Source of the DNA: Candidatus Avelusimicrobium intestinipullorum
GTDB taxonomy: Bacteria; Elusimicrobiota; Elusimicrobia; Elusimicrobiales; Elusimicrobiaceae
Direction: 5' to 3'
Assembly: GCA_944324635.1 (NCBI GenBank)
Contig: CALUXC010000003.1
Coordinates: forward strand, 62,001-126,000
DNA length: 64,000 bases
Shown: piece by piece, positions 1 to 7,890 of the stretch
How positions within the stretch are numbered: the first letter of the stretch is position 1
How the letters are laid out: each line of letters begins with the position of its first letter
Notes under the pieces: generated by a model
Told to the model about the DNA's origin: nothing
Databases searched by the model: none
The model's input: the letters and a program-made list of their open reading frames with translations, nothing else
Program-made: the position numbers and the translations under genes

Positions 1-604
1 CTTGGTCCGGGAAAATGAGCGATTTGGTAATTTCGGCCGTTTTTTGGTAGCACCAATCCGCCATGGCGTTTCTGTCTGCAGGCAGATGATGGCTTGCGGT
101 CATAATACCCACATTAAAGTGCGGCGCATCCATTTTGTAACCGGGAATATCATGCGTGAAATTCATGCGGACGCGTTCATCATAGTACTCGCGGCGGAAC
201 CCAATCCCGTGGGGAATTTGAGCCAGCATGCCGGAAATATCGTTTTGAATTAAAATATCCGCATCCAGCCACAAAACATATTCGTATTGCTGTAGAAAAC
301 GGAAACATTCATAGCGCACAAATGTCATTTCGCCATAATCGCGCAACGCCTGAGGGCGCAGCCCTTCCATATGCGGGAAGCGGTAATATTCAAATCGGCA
401 GGGTAAGATATCGTTTAAGGCTTTGCGGCAGGCTTCGTCCATGTTTTGGTAATACACGATAACGTCTGCCCGTTCCAACAGCTTGGCGTTGTGGCGTTTA
501 AGGGTTTTAAGCACTACGCCCAACGCGAAAGTTAAATTGCCCGTCACCCCCAGCACGATAGCCGTGTTTTTTTGAGGGGAAGTGGGGGTAAATAGAGAGG
601 TCAT
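1..604 (-). CDS. Glycosyltransferase family 8-like protein, 3'-truncated by window edge
   Basis: Reading the - strand from ATG at 604 gives 201 uninterrupted codons running off the left edge. The product resembles GT8/GT-A sugar transferases: a Rossmann-like start (residues 14-33), then LWLDADILIQ at about 111-120, whose DAD (114-116) matches the metal/nucleotide-sugar DxD motif. HFNVGIM at about 162-168 fits the conserved FNxG motif of the fold. These enzymes move a sugar from a nucleotide sugar to a glycan or lipid acceptor; the acceptor cannot be told here. No signal peptide is seen. The ATG is preceded by a -10-like TACAAT only 8 nt upstream and no ribosome-binding site, so the mRNA may be leaderless. 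Family assignment is fairly sure, substrate unknown. Confidence 0.75.
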   Translation of the reverse strand, partial: MTSLFTPTSPQKNTAIVLGVTGNLTFALGVVLKTLKRHNAKLLERADVIVYYQNMDEACRKALNDILPCRFEYYRFPHMEGLRPQALRDYGEMTFVRYECFRFLQQYEYVLWLDADILIQNDISGMLAQIPHGIGFRREYYDERVRMNFTHDIPGYKMDAPHFNVGIMTASHHLPADRNAMADWCYQKTAEITKSLIFPDQ

Positions 605-612
605 ATGGGGGT

Positions 613-621
613 ATTGTAGCA
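613..621 (-). promoter_or_regulatory. Extended -10 promoter, leaderless geometry (GT8 gene)
   Basis: On the - strand TGC-TACAAT is followed by 8 nt and the ATG at 604. No Shine-Dalgarno lies between. The usual start 6-8 nt after the -10 would fall at or next to the ATG. Confidence 0.45.
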
Positions 622-650
622 AAAAAACGCCCCGTTTACACGGGGCGTTT
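621..650 (-). terminator. Rho-independent terminator of the birA-oadGAB operon
   Basis: Inverted repeat AAACGCCCC / GGGGCGTTT with a short loop lies 19 nt after the oadB stop. On the - strand it is followed by seven T. Confidence 0.85.
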
Positions 651-668
651 GAAAAGACGGGGAAAAGG

Positions 669-1826
669 TTATTTTCCCAGCAGAGAGAGCAACACCCCTG
701 CCGCTACCGCACTGCCGATAACGCCCGCTACGTTGGGCCCCATGGCATGCATCAGCAGGTAGTTGTTCTTGTCGTATTCCAATCCGATTTTGTTGGATAC
801 GCGCGCCGCCATCGGCACCGCCGATACGCCCGCCGAACCGATAAGAGGATTGATTTTCGTCTTGCTAAAGCAGTTCATCAGCTTGGCCAACAGTACGCCC
901 GAAGCCGTGGCAATGGAGAAGGCGATAATGCCCAACAGCAAAATGCCCAGCGTTTCGGTTTTGAGGAACTGGCTGGCCTGCAATTTGGAACCGACGGACA
1001 ACCCCAGCAAAATCGTGGTGATGTTGCAGAAGTCGTTTTGCAGCGTTTTGGACAGACGTTCCGCCACGCCGGATTCCTTAATCAAGTTACCAAACGTCAG
1101 CGCACCGATAAGGGGCGCGGCATCCGGCAACAGGAACGCACACAAGAGCAGAAGCACCAGCGGGAAAAGGATTTTCTCGCGTTTGGAAACGGGACGCAGC
1201 TGCGTCATTTTAATTTTGCGTTCCGCGTCCGTGGTCAGGAGCTTCATGATGGGCGGCTGGATAATCGGCACCAGGGCCATATACGAATAGGCCGCCACGG
1301 CAATGGCACCCAACAATTGCGGCGCCAGGCGGGAGGTTAAAAAGATGGCCGTCGGGCCGTCCGCCCCGCCGATAATGCCGATGGAAGCCGCTTCTTTAAG
1401 GCCAAAGGCGAAGGGCTGCGCATCTCCAAAGTGGATATACGAAAGCCCAATGGCTCCAATGAGCGTGGCAAAAATGCCAAACTGCGCCGCCCCGCCCAAG
1501 AGGGCCGTTTTGGGGTTGGCAATCAAGGGGCCGAAGTCTGTCATGGCTCCTACGGACATGAAGATAAACAGCGGAAAAAGACCCGTCTGAATACCGGCAT
1601 CGTATACGATGCGCAAAAATCCGCCCGTTTCGGCAATGCCCGCCAGCGGAATGTTGGAAAGCAGCCCGCCAAAGGCAATCGGAATCAGCAAAAGCGGTTC
1701 AAATTGCTTTTTGATGCCCAGCCACAGCAGGAAACAGCAAACCACAATCATCACCAGCTGCTGCCACGTAAGCGCATAAAGCGAGGTGGAGTGCGCTATT
1801 TTGGTAAGAGAAGTTAAAATATCCAT
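669..1826 (-). CDS. oadB: Na+-translocating decarboxylase, beta subunit (OadB family)
   Basis: 385 aa integral membrane protein. It is the decarboxylating, Na+-pumping subunit of the biotin-dependent oxaloacetate/methylmalonyl/glutaconyl decarboxylase family: it takes carboxybiotin from the alpha subunit, releases CO2 and exports Na+. Diagnostic family motifs are present: [17 protein letters not shown] at about 153-169, whose Asp156 lies in the ion-binding re-entrant segment, and [17 protein letters not shown] plus [19 protein letters not shown] near the C-terminus. Hydrophobic segments fill the protein. Length is slightly below the usual 375-430 aa range midpoint and complete. It follows oadA by 12 nt with its own GAGG ribosome-binding site and ends in a strong terminator, so it is the last gene of the operon. 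Confidence 0.95.
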   Translation of the reverse strand: MDILTSLTKIAHSTSLYALTWQQLVMIVVCCFLLWLGIKKQFEPLLLIPIAFGGLLSNIPLAGIAETGGFLRIVYDAGIQTGLFPLFIFMSVGAMTDFGPLIANPKTALLGGAAQFGIFATLIGAIGLSYIHFGDAQPFAFGLKEAASIGIIGGADGPTAIFLTSRLAPQLLGAIAVAAYSYMALVPIIQPPIMKLLTTDAERKIKMTQLRPVSKREKILFPLVLLLLCAFLLPDAAPLIGALTFGNLIKESGVAERLSKTLQNDFCNITTILLGLSVGSKLQASQFLKTETLGILLLGIIAFSIATASGVLLAKLMNCFSKTKINPLIGSAGVSAVPMAARVSNKIGLEYDKNNYLLMHAMGPNVAGVIGSAVAAGVLLSLLGK

Positions 1827-1838
1827 AGCTTTTTCCTC

Positions 1839-3632
1839 TTATTTGATTTCGGCCAGCGCGTCGCCGGTTTGGACTTGGTCGCCCTGTTTGGCGAGGAAGT
1901 GCACCGTTCCGGCCGCAGGCGCGGAAATGGCGGTTTCCATTTTCATGGCTTCCAGTACCATAATTTCCTGTCCTTCGCTGACGCGGTCCCCTTCTTTGGC
2001 GCTTAAGCGCAGCACGGCACCCGGCAGGGGGGATTTCACCGTTCCGCCCGCACCCGTGTTGGCGGCGGGTTTGGCTTCGGCCTTGGCGTCGGAAGCGGCG
2101 GTGGAAACGCTGTAGCGTTTGCCGTTTACCACGGCGTCATTGCCGTCAAACACCACTTCGTAGGCTTTGCCGTCCACGGTTACTTTGACAGCGTCCGAAG
2201 AGGCCGCGGCTTTCTTGGCGTCGGCCGCCCAGCGGATACCGTTCACTTTGGCTTCGCCTTTTAAGAACATCAGTCCTTTGTCGGCGCAGGTGGCCACGAT
2301 GAAAACGTTTTCTTCCGTCACCGGCAGGCCGGCTTCTTTCAGCTTGGCTTCGGCCACTTTGAGCCCTTTCTTCGGGTCGGCGTCGTTGATTTCAAGCGGC
2401 GTTTTCTTGGTGGGAGGCAAGCCCAGCTGTTGGCTGGCTTCTTTCACCACTTCCGGATCCGGTTCCACAGGGGTTTTGCCAAAATAGCCAAGGACCATTT
2501 TTCCGTAGCCGGGGGTGATTTTCTTCCAGGGGCCAAACATGACGTTGCTGTAAGCTTGCTGGAAATAGAACTGAGAAACGGGGGTGACAGACGTGCCGAA
2601 CCCGCCCAGTTTGACGCATTCGCCCATGGCTTTCACCACTTCGGGGAATTTGTCAAAGGTGCCGTTGTCGCGCATCATTTGGGTGTTGGCCGTCAGCGCG
2701 CCGCCGGGCAGCGGGGAGAACGGAATAATCGGGTTCACCGAGGTAGCCTCGGGCGGCAGGAAGTATTTGCTCATGCAGTCTTTGAACACGTTTTCGGCTT
2801 CCTGGATTTTTTTGGTGTCAATATCCAAGGTATATTCCGTGCCGCGCAGCGCGTGCCACATGGTCAAAATGTCGGGCTGGCAGGTGCCGCCGGAAACGGG
2901 CTGCATGGAAAGGTCCAGCTGGTCGGCGCCGGCTTTGATGGCTTCCAAACAGCAAGCGATGGAGTTGCCCGCCGTTTCGTGCGTGTGGAAAACGATTTTG
3001 GTGCCTTCCGGCAGCAGGCGGCGCGCCATGGCTACGGTTTTGCCCACCGTGGCCGGAGTGGAGGTGCCGGACGCGTCTTTGAAACAGAGCGAATCAAACG
3101 GAACGCCGGAATCCAAAATTTGGCGCAAAATTTTTTCGTAAAATTCTTCGGTATGGATTTTGCCGGTGTGGTCCCAGCCCGGAGCCAAAGACATCATGCT
3201 CACGCACACTTCGTGCTTAAGGCCGGCGTCGTGAATGCACTGGCCGGAATAAATCAGGTTGTTTACGTCGTTTAAGGCGTCAAAGTTGCGAATGGTGGTG
3301 GTGCCGTGTTTTTTGAACAGTTGGGCATGGGCTTTAATAACGTCGGAAGATTGGCTTTCCAGCCCGACCACGTTTACGCCGCGGGCCAAGGTTTGCAGGT
3401 TGGCGTCCGGCCCGGCGGTTTTGCGGAAGGTGTCCATCATGTCAAAGGCGTTTTCGTTGCAATAGAAAAACAGCGCTTGGAAACGCGCCCCGCCGCCAAA
3501 TTCCATATGGTTAATGCCGGCGTGACGGGCGGCCTCCACCGCGGGCATAAAATCTTTGGTAAGTACGCGCGCCCCGTAGACGGACTGAAAGCCGTCGCGG
3601 AAAGCGGTGAGCATAAAATTAATTTTTTTCAT
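1839..3632 (-). CDS. oadA: Oxaloacetate decarboxylase-type alpha subunit (carboxyltransferase + biotin carrier)
   Basis: 597 aa. The N-terminal carboxyltransferase barrel (about 1-300) shows FRDGFQS, the catalytic/metal-lysine context CFKDASG and the metal pair FHTHET. The PYC_OADA domain follows, then an Ala/Lys-rich linker (about 500-525) and a biotinyl domain with VLEAMKMETA, whose Lys564 is the expected biotin site. It moves CO2 from oxaloacetate (or a similar acid) to biotin for the OadB pump. The first motif is unusual: family members mostly read TDTxLRDAHQS, here LTAFRDGFQS, so it belongs to a divergent clade and the exact acid is inferred. It lies 15 nt after oadG and directly downstream of the biotin ligase that should charge it. 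Confidence 0.9.
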   Translation of the reverse strand: MKKINFMLTAFRDGFQSVYGARVLTKDFMPAVEAARHAGINHMEFGGGARFQALFFYCNENAFDMMDTFRKTAGPDANLQTLARGVNVVGLESQSSDVIKAHAQLFKKHGTTTIRNFDALNDVNNLIYSGQCIHDAGLKHEVCVSMMSLAPGWDHTGKIHTEEFYEKILRQILDSGVPFDSLCFKDASGTSTPATVGKTVAMARRLLPEGTKIVFHTHETAGNSIACCLEAIKAGADQLDLSMQPVSGGTCQPDILTMWHALRGTEYTLDIDTKKIQEAENVFKDCMSKYFLPPEATSVNPIIPFSPLPGGALTANTQMMRDNGTFDKFPEVVKAMGECVKLGGFGTSVTPVSQFYFQQAYSNVMFGPWKKITPGYGKMVLGYFGKTPVEPDPEVVKEASQQLGLPPTKKTPLEINDADPKKGLKVAEAKLKEAGLPVTEENVFIVATCADKGLMFLKGEAKVNGIRWAADAKKAAASSDAVKVTVDGKAYEVVFDGNDAVVNGKRYSVSTAASDAKAEAKPAANTGAGGTVKSPLPGAVLRLSAKEGDRVSEGQEIMVLEAMKMETAISAPAAGTVHFLAKQGDQVQTGDALAEIK

Positions 3633-3647
3633 ACATGTCCCCTCTTA

Positions 3648-3866
3648 TTATTTTCCTTGAAATCGTTTGGCGGCTGCAATGGCTACCGCAATTACGGCAT
3701 TGTCTTGCAGGGCGGGCGCAGTTTGCGGAAAGTATTTTTCCATCGCTTGCACCAGCTTGCCCAATACTTTCATTATTCCGATCATTATCGTCAGAAAAAC
3801 GAAAACGACCAACATTCCTATGATGGTAATGTTGACGGATTGCATCATCAGGTTGTCTGCACTCAT
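3648..3866 (-). CDS. oadG: Na+-translocating decarboxylase, gamma subunit (OadG)
   Basis: 72 aa small membrane protein with one N-terminal transmembrane helix (about residues 9-33) and a short charged tail. OadG proteins hold the alpha and beta subunits together at the inner membrane. The call rests on the size, the single-helix layout and the place between birA and oadA. The ATG overlaps the birA stop (ATGA), so the two are probably translationally coupled. The Pro/His-rich C-terminal zinc-binding end of some homologues is not evident. Confidence 0.85.
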   Translation of the reverse strand: MSADNLMMQSVNITIIGMLVVFVFLTIMIGIMKVLGKLVQAMEKYFPQTAPALQDNAVIAVAIAAAKRFQGK

Positions 3867-4567
3867 ACAATCAGGTCTCCTATATAGATTTCTGTCGGCC
3901 CGTCGGCGGTAGCCAAGAAAAGCGTACCGCGCGAAGATACGTCCTGCACCGTGCCGGAAAGGGGTTTTTCTCCGTTTTTAACGGAGATTTGTTTGCCAAT
4001 AAACGGGAACCGCTTTTTGTACGGTTCGCAGATGGCGGCAAAGCCGTGTGTTTCCACGGCGGGATAATCCTGCCAAAAATAGTTCATAATGTCTTGCATC
4101 AGGGCGGATTTATCCACCCGGACGCCTAACATATACAGCGAGGTGGCCGGTTGGCCTACGTCCGGCATGGCCTTCTGCCCGACGTTTACCCCCGTACCAA
4201 TAACCATTCCTTCCAACCGCCCGCCCGAAAGAACGCCTTCGCTTAAAATGCCGCATAATTTTTTGCCGTCGGCCAAGACGTCATTGGGCCATTTTAGGTA
4301 GGTGTTGGGAAACAGTTTTTCAATGGCGCGGCACAGCGAAAGACCCATCAGCTGGGTGAAGTTGGGCCAGGAATCGGTTTGTTGGGGTTTAATTAAAACG
4401 GAAAAGTACAGGCCCCCGTCTTGCGAAATCCACCGGCGGTTAAAGCGCCCGCGTCCGGCGGTTTGCCTGTCGGCAGTGACGATGGTGCCGTGCGCCAGAG
4501 AAGAACAATTCTCTTTCAGGTAATTATTGGTGGAATCTATTTCTTCAAAATGAATGATGGGGTCCAT
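3863..4567 (-). CDS. birA: Biotin--[acetyl-CoA-carboxylase] ligase, no DNA-binding domain
   Basis: 234 aa group I biotin protein ligase. It makes biotinyl-AMP and transfers biotin to a lysine of an acceptor protein. GRGRFNRRW at about 38-46 is the biotinyl-AMP binding loop, KWPNDV at 92-97 and GKKLCGIL with catalytic Lys near 103 are the other family landmarks. There is no N-terminal winged helix, so it should not be a repressor. An upstream in-frame extension to 4843 exists, but homology begins at MDPIIHFEEIDSTNN, so the start at 4567 is preferred; a TACAAT box sits 6 nt before it. It leads the operon with oadG, oadA and oadB, and OadA Lys564 is the obvious local target. Confidence 0.93.
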   Translation of the reverse strand: MDPIIHFEEIDSTNNYLKENCSSLAHGTIVTADRQTAGRGRFNRRWISQDGGLYFSVLIKPQQTDSWPNFTQLMGLSLCRAIEKLFPNTYLKWPNDVLADGKKLCGILSEGVLSGGRLEGMVIGTGVNVGQKAMPDVGQPATSLYMLGVRVDKSALMQDIMNYFWQDYPAVETHGFAAICEPYKKRFPFIGKQISVKNGEKPLSGTVQDVSSRGTLFLATADGPTEIYIGDLIV

Positions 4568-4573
4568 ACTCCC

Positions 4574-4582
4574 ATTGTAACA
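4574..4582 (-). promoter_or_regulatory. Extended -10 promoter of birA-oadGAB, leaderless geometry
   Basis: TGT-TACAAT on the - strand, then 6 nt (GGGAGT), then the birA ATG. Either the transcript is leaderless or GGGAG acts as a very close ribosome-binding site. Confidence 0.5.
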
Positions 4583-4754
4583 AATAAAACGAGAAGGGGG
4601 CAGGGTTTCTTGCTTTCTTGCGCCGTCAGAAAAGAGGGGGTGTTTGAAAATGTTCCCTTGTTGAGTGTTTTTTGGGTTAGTTGGCAAGAAAAAAAGGGGA
4701 AAAACTTGTGGGAGAATTTCTCTAAAAACGCCCCAGATAAAACCCAAAGGAACT

Positions 4755-4781
4755 AAAAAGCCCCGTTTTAAGCGGGGCTTT
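4755..4781 (-). terminator. Rho-independent terminator of pdxA
   Basis: AAAGCCCCGC / CGGGGCTTT hairpin with a 4-6 nt loop, 28 nt after the pdxA stop, followed on the - strand by TTTTTAGTT. Confidence 0.8.
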
Positions 4782-4808
4782 GAAATAGGTAAAAAGCGAG
4801 AAGCCGTA

Positions 4809-5741
4809 CTAAATTTCGGGACATTTAGACCGCGCGGCCGCAAACAAAATGGCCGCCGTCATGCTTTGTGCGTCGGCGCAGTTCTTGCCGGCGATGTCAA
4901 ACGCGGTGCCGTGGGTGGGAGAGGTGCGCAAAAACTTAAGCCCCGCCGTTACGTGGACAATCGGTTCATGGGCGGCCAGCTTAAGCCCCAAAAGGGCTTG
5001 GTCGTGATACATGCACAAAAGGCCGTCGTATTGGCCATGGGCATGGGCGGCCCAGAGGCTGTCCACCGGGAAGGGACCTTCGGCGCAAATGCCTTTGCGG
5101 TGCAGGGTGCGAATGACGGGTTCCAGCACGGTATGTTCTTCGGTACCGAATTTGCCGTTATCGCCCGCGTGCGGATTGAGCGCGCAAAAAGCAATGCGGG
5201 GGCGCGAAATTCCCAAACGGTGAAGCGCCTGGGCAAAACAGCGCGCGGCATTGGCCACCCGGGCGCGGGTAATGATATGGGGTAAATCGGCTATGGAGAA
5301 ATGTTCGCTGACCAGCGCACAGCGGATAGGCCCGCTGACAAACATCATCAACCCGTCTTTCCCGGCGCGTTCGCGCAACAGTTCGGTGTGGCCTACATAG
5401 GGAATGTGCCCCAGGGCCCAGCTTTGCTTGGAGATGGGAGCGGTGACAAGCGGGCAGGACGTGCGAAGCGCCAGCTTGCAGCCCAGTTCCACCGCTTTGA
5501 AGGAGGATATCCCTCCTGCTTCGGTAGGGCCGTGCGGCGCGTCCTGCAGGCATTCGCAGGAGTCCATGCTAATCAGGCGCGCCAGGCTGTCCGAAAAGCC
5601 CGCGCGGAAAAGCGAACAGGGCTCTCCGATAACAATCGGAGAGCACGCATGTTGCACCAAAGGACTTTTTAATGCTTTAACGGTTACTTCCGGGCCGATC
5701 CCCAGCGGATCGCCGGCGGTTATAAATACAACAGGTTTCAT
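4809..5741 (-). CDS. pdxA: 4-hydroxythreonine-4-phosphate dehydrogenase
   Basis: 310 aa. PdxA oxidises 4-phosphohydroxy-L-threonine in the DXP-dependent pyridoxal 5'-phosphate pathway; it is cytoplasmic, Zn-dependent and NAD-using. Seen: N-terminal ITAGDPLGIGPEV (substrate loop), GHTELL, CALNPHAGDNGKFGTEE and YHDQALLGLK, which supply the metal-binding His/Asp residues; full length for the family. A TTG start at 5768 is possible, but homology begins at MKPVVFITAGD, so ATG 5741 is chosen. No good ribosome-binding site is visible; a small inverted repeat AATTGT/ACAATT (5743-5760) sits directly upstream. Single-gene unit with its own terminator. No other PLP-pathway gene is in the window. Confidence 0.92.
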   Translation of the reverse strand: MKPVVFITAGDPLGIGPEVTVKALKSPLVQHACSPIVIGEPCSLFRAGFSDSLARLISMDSCECLQDAPHGPTEAGGISSFKAVELGCKLALRTSCPLVTAPISKQSWALGHIPYVGHTELLRERAGKDGLMMFVSGPIRCALVSEHFSIADLPHIITRARVANAARCFAQALHRLGISRPRIAFCALNPHAGDNGKFGTEEHTVLEPVIRTLHRKGICAEGPFPVDSLWAAHAHGQYDGLLCMYHDQALLGLKLAAHEPIVHVTAGLKFLRTSPTHGTAFDIAGKNCADAQSMTAAILFAAARSKCPEI

Positions 5742-5742
5742 G

Positions 5743-5829
5743 AATTGTCCGAATACAATTAAACTCAAAAAGGAGGTGAGGAACCGTTTTTGCCTTTAAG
5801 GTATAACTTAATTGGACAGTTGCTGCCAA
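5743..5829 (-). promoter_or_regulatory. Candidate pdxA promoter and leader
   Basis: On the - strand TTGGCA (5829-5824), an 18-nt spacer and TATACC (5805-5800) resemble a sigma-70 promoter starting near 5793. The leader contains an imperfect palindrome AATTGT-N6-ACAATT just before the ATG. It overlaps the end of the upstream gene. Confidence 0.4.
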
Positions 5830-5835
5830 GCGGTG

Positions 5836-7071
5836 TTATTTTTTGTCGCTTTCGGCTTTTTTATCGTCCGCTTTGGCCTCTTTCTTGGCGTCTTTGGCTT
5901 CGGCTTTAGAATCTTTTTTGGCGTTCTGTGCCGCTTCTTTGGCGGCGGCCTGTTCCAAAAGCGCGTCCGATTCAAAAGTTTTGGTCACTTTTACGTCGGC
6001 CTTATTATAGAGTTCTTCAATATATTCGGCCATGGCCAGCTGCACGCGCTGCTGGGCGATGTATTGGGCCAAATCTCTGGCGACATCGTCGTAAGAAATG
6101 GATCTTTCGGCGCGTTTTTCTTTAATTTTGATGATGTGGTAACCCACGTCGCTCTTAATCGGGTCGCTCACTTTGCCTACGGCGAGCGAAAACGCTTTTT
6201 CGTCAATGGCTTTCGGAGCAACGCCTTTAATCAAAATCATGTCCCCGCCGCTGGCAAGGGCGTTTTTGTCTTCGGTGTATTTTTTGACCGCGGTGGAGAA
6301 GTCCATACCGTTGTCAATTTCTTTTTTGATTTGTTTGGCCAGTTCTTCTTTTTTCTTGGCGTCTTCGGGTTTCATGTCTTTGGTGACGGCCAAATAAATG
6401 TGCCCGATGCGCACTTGTTCACCGGTAAGCTGTTTAAGCTTGGCCGCAATGGCCTGCGCTTCTTTGAGCTTGGCGGGATCTTCTTTTTCCAACGCTTTGA
6501 TTTTTTTGGTGTTGTTTTTCATCACCGCTTCTACATTGGCATAGAGGGCTTTGGCGTCGGCTTCTTCCACGGGTTTTACCGTGGCTTTCAATTTTTCTTC
6601 CATCAGTTTGCGCACGGCAATATCTTTGGAAAGTTTGTTTTTGTAGGTTTTGAAACTCATTCCCTGCTTTTTAAGCGCTTCGTTGAAGCGTTTATCGGCC
6701 CCTTTGGGATCCTGTTTGCCGGTGGTTTCGTCTACGATAAAGCGGCTCTTGATTTCGTTGAGGCCTTCGTCCAGTTCGGAGTCTTTTACCTGGATTTTTT
6801 CTTCTTCCGCGGCCTGGTACAAGAGTTCTTTGGAAATCAGTTCTTTAAGCACTTCGCGGCCCAAAATGTCCTGGGCGTAGGGCTGCTTCAAAAATTGCGG
6901 AGCGGCCAGCTGGTATTGTTCCACCACGCCTTCCAAATACGTGTCGTATTCGGAAGCCAAAACGGGGCGTCCGTTTACCGTGGCGACGGAAGATTCCATC
7001 ACCTTGGCTTGCAGGTTGGCCCCCAAAGCCGTCAACAATACGGCCAAAAACAGTTTATTCGCTTTTTTCAT
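5836..7071 (-). CDS. Exported parvulin-type peptidyl-prolyl isomerase/chaperone (SurA-like)
   Basis: 411 aa. The signal peptide MKKANKLFLAVLLTALGANLQA (cleavage after about 22) sends it to the periplasm. A SurA_N-like helical region (about 25-190) is followed by a parvulin domain (about 220-320) with the family-like stretches IGHIYLAV, FSTAVKKYTED, GGDMILI and GYHIIKIKEKR. It probably chaperones outer-membrane proteins. The last 35 residues are a Lys/Asp/Ala-rich tail (KDSKAEAKDAKKEAK) not found in E. coli SurA, perhaps contacting the envelope. The start overlaps the end of the upstream lipoprotein chaperone by 17 nt, so the two are co-translated. Catalytic activity was not judged. Confidence 0.85.
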   Translation of the reverse strand: MKKANKLFLAVLLTALGANLQAKVMESSVATVNGRPVLASEYDTYLEGVVEQYQLAAPQFLKQPYAQDILGREVLKELISKELLYQAAEEEKIQVKDSELDEGLNEIKSRFIVDETTGKQDPKGADKRFNEALKKQGMSFKTYKNKLSKDIAVRKLMEEKLKATVKPVEEADAKALYANVEAVMKNNTKKIKALEKEDPAKLKEAQAIAAKLKQLTGEQVRIGHIYLAVTKDMKPEDAKKKEELAKQIKKEIDNGMDFSTAVKKYTEDKNALASGGDMILIKGVAPKAIDEKAFSLAVGKVSDPIKSDVGYHIIKIKEKRAERSISYDDVARDLAQYIAQQRVQLAMAEYIEELYNKADVKVTKTFESDALLEQAAAKEAAQNAKKDSKAEAKDAKKEAKADDKKAESDKK

Positions 7072-7873
7072 AAATCACAACCTCGTATTTCTTTTTTAGA
7101 ACATCCAAAACGTTATCCAACTTTTTGTTTTCCAATACTTCCCGAATGCGCGGTTCGGCATCCTTGCGGGACAGGCGTTTTTCGCTTGTCTTCATTATTA
7201 TATGAAATCCCTGCGAAGTTTTGAAAAAACCTTGTACGCTGCCGGCCGCAGAGTTGGCCGCGATTACTTCTATGTTGGCCAAATATTCCCCCGGCATAAA
7301 CGAAAGCTTGCGCAGTGACTCGGGCGCCACGCTGTACTGCCGTTCCAACTCTCTCCAGCGGCCCGGCGAAGCTTTCAGCGCGCGGAGCACTTGGTCGGCC
7401 GTTTGGGCGTTATCAATGATGATTTGTTTAATCGTCATTTCATAAGGATATTTTTTGTAGTAAGCGGCGATTTCTTCGTCCGTCACGGCCGTTTCGCCTT
7501 TTTCTTTCAAATCGTTATACCACAGCTGTTCCAGGGTTTGGCGGCCGAATTGGGCGTAAATGTCGGCCATTTGGGCGCGTTTGTCTTCCATGATGGAAAG
7601 GTACACGTCCGACTGGTCCAGCCCGGCGTCTTTGGCGGCGGTTTGAATGAGTTTTTCCCGCGCGATAATCTGTAACAAATTCTGTCTGCCGATAGGCGTT
7701 TGGGCAAATTCGCGGTCGTCCTTGGACAGCAGCGCCAGCCGTTCGTTGACGTCCTGCTCCGTTATGGTTTCGTCCCCTATGCGTACGGCCACCTCAGCCG
7801 GGACGGTTTGTTCCGCTTTTTGGCAACCCCATGCCGCCAATAAAAGAGCGGCTAAAAGAAAGCTTTTTTTCAT
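7055..7873 (-). CDS. Lipoprotein peptidyl-prolyl isomerase (PpiC/PrsA-like)
   Basis: 272 aa. A lipoprotein signal ending LAAWGC predicts lipid attachment at the Cys. SurA_N-like helices (about 30-150) lead into a degenerate parvulin domain (about 155-260: MTIKQIIIDNA, QYSVAPES, GFHIIMKTSEKR). It likely acts as a membrane-tethered periplasmic folding factor with the overlapping SurA-like gene. Two starts are possible, ATG 7879 and ATG 7873. TATAGT lies 8 nt before 7873, and the second gives the cleaner MKKSF signal start, so 7873 is chosen. The gene begins 15 nt after the mfd stop. Confidence 0.8.
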   Translation of the reverse strand: MKKSFLLAALLLAAWGCQKAEQTVPAEVAVRIGDETITEQDVNERLALLSKDDREFAQTPIGRQNLLQIIAREKLIQTAAKDAGLDQSDVYLSIMEDKRAQMADIYAQFGRQTLEQLWYNDLKEKGETAVTDEEIAAYYKKYPYEMTIKQIIIDNAQTADQVLRALKASPGRWRELERQYSVAPESLRKLSFMPGEYLANIEVIAANSAAGSVQGFFKTSQGFHIIMKTSEKRLSRKDAEPRIREVLENKKLDNVLDVLKKKYEVVIYEKSE

Positions 7874-7881
7874 ATTCATAT

Positions 7882-7890
7882 ACTATATCA
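7882..7890 (-). promoter_or_regulatory. Extended -10, leaderless geometry (lipoprotein PPIase)
   Basis: TGA-TATAGT on the - strand lies 8 nt before the ATG at 7873 and overlaps the mfd stop codon. It would give the chaperone pair a promoter separate from mfd. Confidence 0.4.

Noticed and set aside
5770..5780. Perfect AAGGAGGTGA ribosome-binding sequence on the + strand
   Set aside because: No start codon with a credible frame follows at the right distance; on the - strand it is part of the pdxA leader. Probably chance.
5812..7224. Long + strand frame of 470 codons, very rich in Phe and Gly
   Set aside because: It is the antisense shadow of the two parvulin-type chaperones, whose Lys/Glu-rich codons read as Phe-rich on the other strand. 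No ribosome-binding site or homology.
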